DNA from: Nitrospirota bacterium
GTDB lineage: Bacteria > Nitrospirota > Thermodesulfovibrionia > UBA6902
Assembly: GCA_016222905.1 (NCBI GenBank)
Contig: JACRPZ010000068.1
Coordinates: 1-64,000, forward strand
Length of the DNA stretch: 64,000 nt
Reading direction: 5' to 3'
Shown: one piece after another, positions 32,632 to 40,774 of the stretch
Numbering within the stretch: position 1 is the first letter of the stretch
Layout of the letters: each line of letters begins with the position of its first letter
Notes under the pieces: model-generated
Databases searched by the model: none
What the model was told of the DNA's origin: nothing
What the model saw: the letters and a program-made list of their open reading frames with translations, nothing else
Translations under genes and position numbers: made by a program

Positions 32632-34236
32632 TTATAATGCCTCTTTGTACACGACAAATTCATTTGGGTTCAACGCTTGTCTTAGGAATTTCCTCATATC
32701 AATAACAAAAACATTGCTGTCTTTTGGTAATTGCCAATTAGGCTGATCAATAAAACTTATCGGCTCAACCTGGATATCTGAATTTATCCCGAGTTCATAT
32801 AATGCCAGTCTTACCATAAAAGTAGAACCCACATCTCCTAATGAGGACAGAACGCCAAACTCATAGAGAGAATGTTTATCAGGTTTTATTACAAAAACAC
32901 ATGAAGCTTTTGACAGATTGGAAGCACCGTATTCCTGAATAATATTTTTTATATACTTTAATTCTTTTGTATGAAGATCGGAAAAATATTTATCAACATT
33001 ATGATTGGCGAGAAAAGTAACAATTACAGTCAGGGTTATAAGTCCAATTGATATTATTTTATTTTGCGGGTTTGCTGAAAAATTAAAAGCAGATTTAAAA
33101 ATATCAGCAATATTTATCAAGCTCCAATAAAGCAGGAGAAGTAAAATTATCTCAAGTGCAATCAGGTAACGATGAAGAGGTACTAATTGATTAAGATTGA
33201 CAGCTAAGATATTTGGCAAAAAGCTTAAAGGTATAAGAGGCAGAATAATGAAATGTCTCCATAAGAAAATCCATCTTTTTTTCTTTGTTATTATCTGAAA
33301 GACTGCATGTCCAAAACCGTATAACATGCCGGATACAATAAGAATGCTAACAAATAATGCTACTCTTTTGGCTGGAAAAATATTCCATAAGTTTAGTGCG
33401 CCATAAAGCGGATAATTTATAAACCATATTATCCTCTCATAGATTTCGCCCCGGTTAATAAAAGCGCCTCTGTAGGAAAGCCCGGCGTTCAATTGCAAAC
33501 CAATGATTTTTGTAATGCCCATATAAATTAACATAGAAGCAAAACCGGCAGAGAAGTAAATGGTAAAAAACAATAACCTTTTTTTTGTAAAATTCTCATC
33601 TTTTATTATAAGAGGAGTTACAGCCATTGCCCAATATATCATCGCAGTTGGCTGATAAATATTTAAGGAAATTATGAATAGAATCATAGCGATCAAAACA
33701 CTAATTGTTATATGTGCTGTATTGTTTTGTTTATCTTCTCTAAATACAGCCTTGAACAATATAAGAGCGGATAATGCCGACAGCAGCACACTAAAAACAA
33801 AAATAACTGTGTAAACCATGCTGACATATGTTTGTATGGGAGGCAATGTGCAAATCAGGATACCGAGCAGGAAAGCATGGTCGGTTCTGAATCTGTTTAT
33901 CTTAAAGATGAGAAACATCACATAAGCCAATAATCCTGTGCCAATGACTCCTATTAGACGAGCCGTGTTAGCAGCTTCGATAGATCGCAACGCATTAATA
34001 TATTTATTAAATATAAGATAAGTATATAATGTTTCTAACGGCCTCCCCTCCCACACTATTTCACGTAAATTATCAATATATGATTGACTATTTACCGTTT
34101 TCGCCTTCCTTACCCATACGTAGCCATAATCCTCCGCAGATAAATAGTGACCTCGGGTCACAGGCGCATAGGTCAGAAATAAAATTATTATAAAAAGAAG
34201 TAAAATAGCAGAAGAGAGCAATATATTAGTTTTCAT
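32632..34236 (-). CDS. Polytopic membrane protein, function unknown (glycosyltransferase-like topology)
   Basis: 534 residues with about 12 hydrophobic segments and a C-terminal soluble part of about 110 residues (from KYFSDLHTKELKYIKNIIQE). An N-terminal external loop (YAPVTRGHYLSAEDYGYVW) follows the first helix, as in GT-C fold sugar transferases and O-antigen glucosyltransferases, where an acidic pair in this loop is catalytic (here Glu-Asp in SAEDYG). That makes a lipid-linked sugar transferase plausible, but I cannot name a family. It lies at the end of an AT-rich minus-strand group of acyl-metabolism and acyltransferase genes. Confidence 0.7.
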   Translation of the reverse strand: MKTNILLSSAILLLFIIILFLTYAPVTRGHYLSAEDYGYVWVRKAKTVNSQSYIDNLREIVWEGRPLETLYTYLIFNKYINALRSIEAANTARLIGVIGTGLLAYVMFLIFKINRFRTDHAFLLGILICTLPPIQTYVSMVYTVIFVFSVLLSALSALILFKAVFREDKQNNTAHITISVLIAMILFIISLNIYQPTAMIYWAMAVTPLIIKDENFTKKRLLFFTIYFSAGFASMLIYMGITKIIGLQLNAGLSYRGAFINRGEIYERIIWFINYPLYGALNLWNIFPAKRVALFVSILIVSGMLYGFGHAVFQIITKKKRWIFLWRHFIILPLIPLSFLPNILAVNLNQLVPLHRYLIALEIILLLLLYWSLINIADIFKSAFNFSANPQNKIISIGLITLTVIVTFLANHNVDKYFSDLHTKELKYIKNIIQEYGASNLSKASCVFVIKPDKHSLYEFGVLSSLGDVGSTFMVRLALYELGINSDIQVEPISFIDQPNWQLPKDSNVFVIDMRKFLRQALNPNEFVVYKEAL

Positions 34237-34357
34237 TACGTTAAGTTGCTATTGCATATCTGTAGAGGTAATGCTTTGTCCGGTTAAAGTTATTGGGAAA
34301 TAGTAAACGTATGGTTACTTTTTTGTTCACCATGCGTTGATCGGATGCTTGAAAGTT

Positions 34358-35455
34358 TTAAGAATAAGTGTAGAAACCTTTTCCCGTTTTCCTGCCTAAC
34401 AATGCCTCACTCTCCATCTCCTCTAAAAGGGCTGAGAGTTTATATTTATTCGGCATAGCTTCATGCAGGGTATCCATGATTTTATTAAAAACATCGATCC
34501 CGATCAAATCCAGCAGTTTAAAAGGTCCTATAGGATGTTTCAGTCCTAATTCTACGGCATTGTCGATGTCCTCTTTAGTTGCCAACTCGTCTTCCAGAAT
34601 TTGAACAGCTTCATTCAGAAAAGTCATGAGAAGCCTGTTCACGATAAAGGCAGGGCTATTCTTAACAATTACAGGTGTCTTTTGAAGAGATCTGGCCGTC
34701 TGCCGGGTATATTCTATAGCTCTCTGATCAGTTTTTGCGCCGCAGACTATTTCTACCAGACGCATCTTGGAAACAGGATTAAAAAAATGCATCCCTATGA
34801 CCCTCTCGGGGTGATTTAGAATCCCGGATATCTCGTCTATGGACAGGGATGAAGTATTTGTGGCTAACACTGTGTTTTCACTGCAAACAGCTTCAAGGTC
34901 TTTAAAAACATCACGCTTTACATTTATATCTTCGATAACCGCTTCGATAACAATATCAACACTGGCAAGGTCAGACATATTTTGAGTGGGCTTAATGGAC
35001 GACAGCATTACGTCAAGCTCTTTTTTGCGTATTACATGCTTAGACAATGCGCTTCTTATTCTGTTCATGGCATTATCTAAAGAGCTAATGCTTCTGCCTT
35101 TCAAAATTACATTACATCCCGACATAAGAGCAATTTGCGCTATCCCGACAGCGGTAACTCCGGTTCCTACGATGCCGATTTGCGGCAGATGAATTTTATT
35201 TAGACTTTCGTCGAACTTATTGCCTATTTCAAATATGTTAAAGCTTTTGCGTAAGGATAGCCTTTTATTCTCATCTTCCAGCAGCAAGACATAATAAGGC
35301 ACGTCATAATGCCCCTCTGAAGGATTACGCACCTCCGTCACTCCTTTTACAATATATGCGATAGGACTATATTCTCTTGTCTTAACCTTGCACTTCACGC
35401 ATAAATCCACATGAAAGCGCCAGATAAAACCACATTTTTCACAAATGCATGCCAT
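34358..35455 (-). CDS. DUF35 (Zn-ribbon/OB) fused to 3-hydroxyacyl-CoA dehydrogenase
   Basis: 365 residues in two parts. Residues 1-80 are a DUF35-like unit: zinc cysteines 5, 8, 19 and 22 (CEKC...CVKC) and an OB-like region. Such proteins partner acyl-CoA thiolases and HMG-CoA synthase, mainly in archaea. Residues 90-365 are a 3-hydroxybutyryl-CoA-type dehydrogenase: NAD site IGIVGTGVTAVGIAQ, ATNTSSLSIDEIS, the catalytic His in GMHFFNPVSKMRLVEIV, and the C-terminal domain with LGLKHPIGPFKLLDLIGID. It would reduce an acetoacetyl-like CoA ester to the 3-hydroxyacyl-CoA. The thiolase gene ends 2 nt upstream, so the two are coupled and the DUF35 part probably docks the thiolase. The fusion is unusual to my knowledge. 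Confidence 0.88.
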   Translation of the reverse strand: MACICEKCGFIWRFHVDLCVKCKVKTREYSPIAYIVKGVTEVRNPSEGHYDVPYYVLLLEDENKRLSLRKSFNIFEIGNKFDESLNKIHLPQIGIVGTGVTAVGIAQIALMSGCNVILKGRSISSLDNAMNRIRSALSKHVIRKKELDVMLSSIKPTQNMSDLASVDIVIEAVIEDINVKRDVFKDLEAVCSENTVLATNTSSLSIDEISGILNHPERVIGMHFFNPVSKMRLVEIVCGAKTDQRAIEYTRQTARSLQKTPVIVKNSPAFIVNRLLMTFLNEAVQILEDELATKEDIDNAVELGLKHPIGPFKLLDLIGIDVFNKIMDTLHEAMPNKYKLSALLEEMESEALLGRKTGKGFYTYS

Positions 35456-35457
35456 AG

Positions 35458-36588
35458 CTAATCTTTCCGGAAAATATGAATTACTGCTGTTCCGCCTACC
35501 CCGCCTACATTATGTGTAAGACCAATACTGGCATTTTTCACCTGCCGATTACCTGCCTCTGAGCGCAGTTGTTTAACAATCTCAAAGACTTGCGCTAAAC
35601 CCGAAGCTCCAATTGGATGGCCGTCTGCTTTTAGTCCGCCATCGGTATTCACTGGAATATCTCCATTAATTTTAGTTCTCCCTTCACGGACAAGATGCTT
35701 GCTTTCCCCGGGTTTGCAAATTCCGATGTCTTCCATCGCAATGATCTCTGCAATTGTGAAGCAATCATGCACCATAAAAATATCTATATCCTTTGGTGAT
35801 AAGTCAGCCTGTTTATAGGCATCCAGCACCGCAATCTTTACAGCCGGGAAAGATGTAATATCTTTAGTATTAGTTAAAGAGAGATTGCCTGTTGCGCATG
35901 ATGAAGCAATGACCTTAACATCCCGATCTCTTCTTTTGGTCTTAGAAACAACAACCGCACTGGCGCCATCGCTTAATGGAGCACAGTCATACAATCTTAA
36001 GGGAGAACACACTACTGGGGATCTAATGATTTTATTGATATCAATATCTGTATTATAAAAGTGAGCGAATTCATTCAAATTCGCATTTTCATGATTTTTA
36101 AGCGAAATAAATGCCAGATCATCAAGTTCTGTTCCGTAACGAAGCATATGCTGTTGAGCAATGAGCGCATAGGAAGCGGGGAAAATCAGTCCTTCTGCCT
36201 GGTCATGGAGCCTGTCAGCTGCCATTGCAATTGCACTTGTTGCTTTTACGGATTCTACGTTAAGTTTCTCCATTCCTACAACCATAACATTATTGAACCT
36301 GCTCAATGAGATCAATGCCTGATAAAGTGCAGCGCCGCCGCTTGCGCAAGCAGTTTCAATTCGAATAATAGGAATGTGGGAAACAGGCAGGATATCGGCA
36401 ATCAGTGCGTTGATATGGAGCTGGCTCTGGGTTGGGCCTCCGCAGAAATTCCCTATAAATATAGCGTCAAGTTGTCCAACTTCCATCTCTGCATCACTCA
36501 ACGCTGCAGAGATAGCAGCGTATGATAATTCCGGCAGAGATTGTCTTAAAACGCCGAATTTCGTTCTGCCTATACCTGTAATATACAT
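35458..36588 (-). CDS. Thiolase-superfamily enzyme (SCP2/archaeal acetoacetyl-CoA thiolase-like)
   Basis: 376 residues. The nucleophile is Cys81 in IETACASGGAALYQA. The conserved C-terminal parts are GGLKADGHPIGASGLAQV and LTHNVGGVGGTAV. The last motif has His and no second Cys, as in SCP2-type and archaeal thiolases that work with a DUF35 partner. Dense IDAIFIGNF and VHDCFTIAEI segments also match this group. It should condense or cleave short acyl-CoA units (acetyl-CoA to acetoacetyl-CoA). Next to the DUF35-dehydrogenase fusion it forms a two-enzyme route to a 3-hydroxyacyl-CoA. Confidence 0.88.
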   Translation of the reverse strand: MYITGIGRTKFGVLRQSLPELSYAAISAALSDAEMEVGQLDAIFIGNFCGGPTQSQLHINALIADILPVSHIPIIRIETACASGGAALYQALISLSRFNNVMVVGMEKLNVESVKATSAIAMAADRLHDQAEGLIFPASYALIAQQHMLRYGTELDDLAFISLKNHENANLNEFAHFYNTDIDINKIIRSPVVCSPLRLYDCAPLSDGASAVVVSKTKRRDRDVKVIASSCATGNLSLTNTKDITSFPAVKIAVLDAYKQADLSPKDIDIFMVHDCFTIAEIIAMEDIGICKPGESKHLVREGRTKINGDIPVNTDGGLKADGHPIGASGLAQVFEIVKQLRSEAGNRQVKNASIGLTHNVGGVGGTAVIHIFRKD

Positions 36589-36723
36589 AAACTATTTAAA
36601 GCCTTAGACACTTAATTTATATCATCTGGTCTGTAAATATTTTACAATATAAATGGAAATATATCTTGAATCGTTTTCCTAACTAAAGTAACAAACGCGG
36701 TGTAAATGATTTATTTATACAGA

Positions 36724-37491
36724 TTACGATCCTTTGTGGGATTGTTTATTGTAGAAAACATCTATATCATTATGGAGAATATCCTTAAGGTAACTTATCC
36801 AGATAGAATTTCCATTAGCATTTAAGTGAGCGCCTTTGCCATTATGATAACCGGCTGCAAGATTGCCTGTTTCATCAATAAGATTCTGTCCGGAGTCAAT
36901 GAAATAACAATTTGAAAAATCATTACACAATTTCTGTAAAGATGAATTAAGTGAACTGATTCTAATATTCATGCCGGTAAATTTTACGTCTGCTCTCTCA
37001 TCAACTGGCAACACAGAACTGAAAAGAATAGGTATGTTATAAGGAAGCGCTTCAATTATTAATTTATAATTCCTGATGATCTCCTCATTTGATCTCTGCC
37101 ACAAATCGTTATGGCCAACAGAAATTATCACAGCGTTTGCTCTATTTAAAGATTTATAGACAGGAAGTCTTTTTAACACGCCGTCAGTTGTATCACCTCC
37201 AATCCCATAGTTAACGGATTTATCAATAATTGCAGAGACACAAAGCCTTTCAAAGTGACTGTCGCCCAAGAAAATAACTGCGCCTGAAGGCACGCTTTGG
37301 TCAATAATTGAATGGTAGGTTAATGTTCGAGTATAATGATCTGCTGTATCAATTTCATTTGGTTTTTGCAAGCCAAGTTTTAAGTAAACACGGTTAATTA
37401 AACCGGGTTTGACTAAAATCAAAGCTATAAAAAAATGCAGTAAAATAACATAGACAGTACCGATCTTTATTTTCATTTTTGGAGCAAGCAT
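36724..37491 (-). CDS. SGNH/GDSL-family hydrolase, membrane-anchored
   Basis: About 255 residues from the ATG at 37491 (1 nt after the acyltransferase stop); the longer frame overlaps that gene by 62 nt and is less likely. One N-terminal helix (VYVILLHFFIALILV) anchors it. The SGNH blocks are FLGDSHFE (Ser), NYGIGGDT (Gly), ISVGHNDLW (Asn) and KGAHLNANG (His). Members are esterases or acyl transferases acting on glycans and lipids. Its coupling to an HGSNAT-like acyltransferase suggests it edits or transfers acyl groups on a surface polymer. Confidence 0.82.
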   Translation of the reverse strand: MLAPKMKIKIGTVYVILLHFFIALILVKPGLINRVYLKLGLQKPNEIDTADHYTRTLTYHSIIDQSVPSGAVIFLGDSHFERLCVSAIIDKSVNYGIGGDTTDGVLKRLPVYKSLNRANAVIISVGHNDLWQRSNEEIIRNYKLIIEALPYNIPILFSSVLPVDERADVKFTGMNIRISSLNSSLQKLCNDFSNCYFIDSGQNLIDETGNLAAGYHNGKGAHLNANGNSIWISYLKDILHNDIDVFYNKQSHKGS

Positions 37492-37492
37492 T

Positions 37493-38614
37493 TTACAGCT
37501 TAATAAGAATTTTTCGCTTAAACAGCCAGTAGCATAAATACCATTCAAAACCAATTGCTAATATAGAGCTAACTCCATCTATAATTCCCGTGCTTTGGAA
37601 AAACCGTCCCAGAATTCCTTCAGAAAAAATAGCCGTGAATCCGTTTAACCACTTCCTTCCAATAGTTGCACTGAACAAATAAATGAACATGGGATTCATG
37701 CCAACAACGGTAAACAGAATAGTCCATTTTTTATAGTTCATAATATCAATCATCCAATATAAAACAGCATATGTTAAGAAACAAAAACCACCGGAAACGA
37801 TCATGAATGAGCTTGTGCTGATGTGCTTGTTGATTGGGACTATGCCGGTCCAATCAATTCCATAGCCCATGACTACCCCTATTAGTCCAAGCGATGTAAT
37901 TATTGAAAGTTTTCTGTTCTGACTGAGAGAACTCAACAGTATTTTTCCTGTCAATACCCCCCATATTGCATGTACGGTAGTAGGTATGGCGTTAATGGCG
38001 ACCCATCCGTCATGATTGGTTTTTCCCATTAACACTAAATCCATAAATGTTCCAAGATTATGGTGCTTAATATAAGGCTGGGCAAAGCCGTCTATTGAAA
38101 CCAAACGATATAACATATCATATATAATCAGCAAGCCAAATGAGATTATCAGTTGTGTTGAATTTCTGAACTTGAAGATTAGAAAAGTTATAAGGATATT
38201 AAAAGAAAGAACTACCAATATATTCCATAATTCAAAGGTTAATTGGTTATTATGTTCAATTGCCAAAATAAGTCCAAGTAGAAACAGGATTGAGCAACGA
38301 TAAAGAATATGTCTGAAGGTCTGGCTCCAGTCGGCCCCCTGGGCCAATCTTTTACTCAAAGACAAAGCCATTGCAATGCCAAGAACAAATGTAAAATACG
38401 GTTGTCCAAGATCCCAGAAATACAGACCGTTCCACTCATGATGTTGCAACTGCGTTACCAATGCCCCCACCACGGGCTTACCCGAGAATATCCCTATTAG
38501 CACATAATTGAGATGTGAGATTTCGGTAAGCATCATCATCATAGCAAATCCACGGAATGCATCAAGCGACAGTAAACGTTGCTTGTTTAAGGTAAGGTTC
38601 TCTTTAGTGTCCAT
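37493..38614 (-). CDS. Membrane acyltransferase, HGSNAT/DUF5009-like
   Basis: 373 residues, about 10 hydrophobic segments. The N-terminal motif RLLSLDAFRGFAMMMML and the loop with YFTFVLGIAMALSLSKR match the family of heparan-alpha-glucosaminide N-acetyltransferase-like proteins, which transfer acetyl groups from cytosolic acetyl-CoA across a membrane to sugars. A possible active His lies in QLQHHEWNGLYFWDLGQP. It heads a run of minus-strand genes: SGNH hydrolase (1 nt apart), thiolase and DUF35-dehydrogenase. It may use an acyl-CoA from these enzymes; this is an inference. Confidence 0.82.
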   Translation of the reverse strand: MDTKENLTLNKQRLLSLDAFRGFAMMMMLTEISHLNYVLIGIFSGKPVVGALVTQLQHHEWNGLYFWDLGQPYFTFVLGIAMALSLSKRLAQGADWSQTFRHILYRCSILFLLGLILAIEHNNQLTFELWNILVVLSFNILITFLIFKFRNSTQLIISFGLLIIYDMLYRLVSIDGFAQPYIKHHNLGTFMDLVLMGKTNHDGWVAINAIPTTVHAIWGVLTGKILLSSLSQNRKLSIITSLGLIGVVMGYGIDWTGIVPINKHISTSSFMIVSGGFCFLTYAVLYWMIDIMNYKKWTILFTVVGMNPMFIYLFSATIGRKWLNGFTAIFSEGILGRFFQSTGIIDGVSSILAIGFEWYLCYWLFKRKILIKL

Positions 38615-38777
38615 TTTGAGGGATATAATCTAAATTCAATTAATATTTTTTGAATAGCCTTATTTGATCTTTGAGTAACCTAATTTTACCATAGTCTCAT
38701 CACAAAAAATCTGAAGACCTTAACATTCATTTCTCAATATGTATTAAAATATTCTATAATTTAAGTAGGGAGAATAT

Positions 38778-39827
38778 ATGAAAACTTTTTATAGAGGCAT
38801 GAAAATTCTGTTAACCGGCGCCGCGGGAACCATCGGGAAAGAACTGGTAAGGCAGATGGTCTCTTTTAAGCCTGCGGAACTGCGGCTGATGGACAACAAT
38901 GAATCGGAAATGTTTTTCCTTATGGAAGAATACAGAAATAAAAACGTCTTCTGTTTTCTTGGCGATGTAAGAGACAGAGACAAATTAGAAATGCTTTCCA
39001 AAGATATTGATATCATCATTCATTCTGCCGCCTTCAAGCATGTATATATCACTGAATATAACCCCTTTGATGTGGTACAGACTAATATAATAGGTGTCGA
39101 GAATATTATAAGAGCTGCAACTGCCCGCAATGTAAAGCAGGTTCTTTTTACAAGCAGTGACAAGGCAGTAAATCCTACAAATGTTATGGGTACCTCAAAG
39201 CTTATGGGCGAAAAGCTGATAACCGCGGCTAATGCTGTAAAAAAAGACAGCCAGACCATTTTCAGCAGCACTAGGTTTGGCAATGTCCTTGGATCAAGAG
39301 GATCGGTAGTGCCTCTATTTATGAAACAGATCAAGAACGGCGGTCCTGTAACGATAACTGATAAAAGAATGTCGCGTTTCGTTATGACGATAGAAGAAGC
39401 GGCAAGATTAGTGTTGAAATCAGTGCTGATCTCCAAAGGCGGCGAAGTTTTTGTTACAAAGATGCCGGTAGTCAGGATACCAGATCTTGCTGAAGTGATG
39501 ATAAAGGTGCTTGCCCCAAAATATGGCTGCGCGCGTTCGGATATAAAGACTGTAGAAATAGGGGCAAAAGCTGGCGAAAAACTTTACGAAGAGCTTATGA
39601 GCGATGAAGAAGTTCACCGCTCTTTGGAATTAAAGGATATGTTTGTTGTCACTCCCGCCTTAAAATCAATTTACCAGTCTATAAAATATGAATATCCTGA
39701 CATTGTTTCAAGTCGGATTAAGAACTCTTATGTTTCAGAGAATGAGAAAGCGATGGATAAAGATAAACTTGAAGAGTATCTCCTTAAAAACAGAGTCCTT
39801 GAAAAGATGGAAGAGTCCCATGTCTAA
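38778..39827 (+). CDS. NDP-sugar 4,6-dehydratase/epimerase, CapD/PseB-like
   Basis: 349 residues, cytoplasmic SDR-type enzyme. The NAD site is LLTGAAGTIGKELVRQM. The family's Met-x3-Lys catalytic pair lies in NPTNVMGTSKLMGEKL, as in the membrane-free UDP-GlcNAc 4,6-dehydratase group. Further motifs are FGNVLGSRGSVVPLF and MSRFVMTIEEAARLV. It converts UDP-GlcNAc or a related sugar to a 4-keto-6-deoxy intermediate, the first step to amino-dideoxy sugars of surface glycans. A DegT-type aminotransferase that could act next begins at 63485. It is divergent from the acyltransferase operon. Confidence 0.88.
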   Translation: MKTFYRGMKILLTGAAGTIGKELVRQMVSFKPAELRLMDNNESEMFFLMEEYRNKNVFCFLGDVRDRDKLEMLSKDIDIIIHSAAFKHVYITEYNPFDVVQTNIIGVENIIRAATARNVKQVLFTSSDKAVNPTNVMGTSKLMGEKLITAANAVKKDSQTIFSSTRFGNVLGSRGSVVPLFMKQIKNGGPVTITDKRMSRFVMTIEEAARLVLKSVLISKGGEVFVTKMPVVRIPDLAEVMIKVLAPKYGCARSDIKTVEIGAKAGEKLYEELMSDEEVHRSLELKDMFVVTPALKSIYQSIKYEYPDIVSSRIKNSYVSENEKAMDKDKLEEYLLKNRVLEKMEESHV

Positions 39828-39871
39828 GATGGTTCTTATTAATTTCAAAAGTCGTATCAACAATAATGAAT

Positions 39872-40774
39872 TTATTTTTCAAAGCAGTATTTCTCCGCAA
39901 GCGGCGCAAATAGCCTTCTGCCTTTTTCATTTAAATGATCCGAATTTATAAAAAAAGAGGCGTCATATTTTAAAGGAATTTGTCCGAGGTCAACATATTT
40001 AACTTCATATAATGCAGCCATTTTTTTAAATTCCGCTTCAGATGCGATAAAATCATTATCGTTGAGAATCAATTCCCGGTATTCAATTGAAACAGGCATT
40101 CTCAATAGACACACCGCTGCATTTTTATCTTTCAAGAAGGTTAAAATCTTATAGTATGATTTAAAGTTCTGTGTTTCCTGAAAGTTTCTAACCGGGCGTT
40201 GTGTTTCAATGCGTTTTCGCGTCATCTCTATTCTATTCTCCCCAGATGTTTTTTCCCACATATTCTCTTTCACCTTTTGCTCGGGTTTATAATGTATCCA
40301 CTTAGACATATCCGCCAGGTTCCTGCTGACAAGTTTTTCAAAAGCATAAATCATAAAAGGAAATTTCACCGTATTGAACTTGAAATATTCCTTAAACCCC
40401 AAATCCCCTCTTTCTACTCTATTCTCCGCCAACATTTGAGGAGCCGCTATGATTATTACTCTGTTTGGTTTTATGTGTCTGTAATATTCCTTGAGTATAA
40501 TTTCCATTGCTTCGACCGGCATTCCGTTATACGATAAGTCTTTGAAGAGAGCGTCATTTTCCGGGAATCCAAACTTAAACTGAGAATCGCCGATAATCAC
40601 ATCCTGTTTTCCCGACTCATAAACCGACACGGCAATTTGAGAAAGTTCGTCATTTGGAATAACATAAATCCTCAGAAATGTTTCCGCAATAAAAACATAC
40701 GCGATAATTCCGAGAATTATACAAACTATATATGTTCTGTTAGAAAAACCGGTAAATAAATTCTTTATATCCAT
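39872..40774 (-). CDS. DltD/SGNH-like membrane-anchored partner of MBOAT
   Basis: 300 residues. One N-terminal helix (TYIVCIILGIIAYVFIAETF) is followed by an extracytoplasmic SGNH-like domain: IIGDSQFKFGFP at the nucleophile position, ISYNGMP-like glycine block (DLSYNGMPVEAM) and NSDHLNEKGRRLF with the Asp-x-x-His-type catalytic end. Such proteins accept an acyl group from an MBOAT and pass it to a polysaccharide. Its start lies within the last 35 nt of the MBOAT gene, so the two are translationally coupled. Confidence 0.8.
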   Translation of the reverse strand: MDIKNLFTGFSNRTYIVCIILGIIAYVFIAETFLRIYVIPNDELSQIAVSVYESGKQDVIIGDSQFKFGFPENDALFKDLSYNGMPVEAMEIILKEYYRHIKPNRVIIIAAPQMLAENRVERGDLGFKEYFKFNTVKFPFMIYAFEKLVSRNLADMSKWIHYKPEQKVKENMWEKTSGENRIEMTRKRIETQRPVRNFQETQNFKSYYKILTFLKDKNAAVCLLRMPVSIEYRELILNDNDFIASEAEFKKMAALYEVKYVDLGQIPLKYDASFFINSDHLNEKGRRLFAPLAEKYCFEK

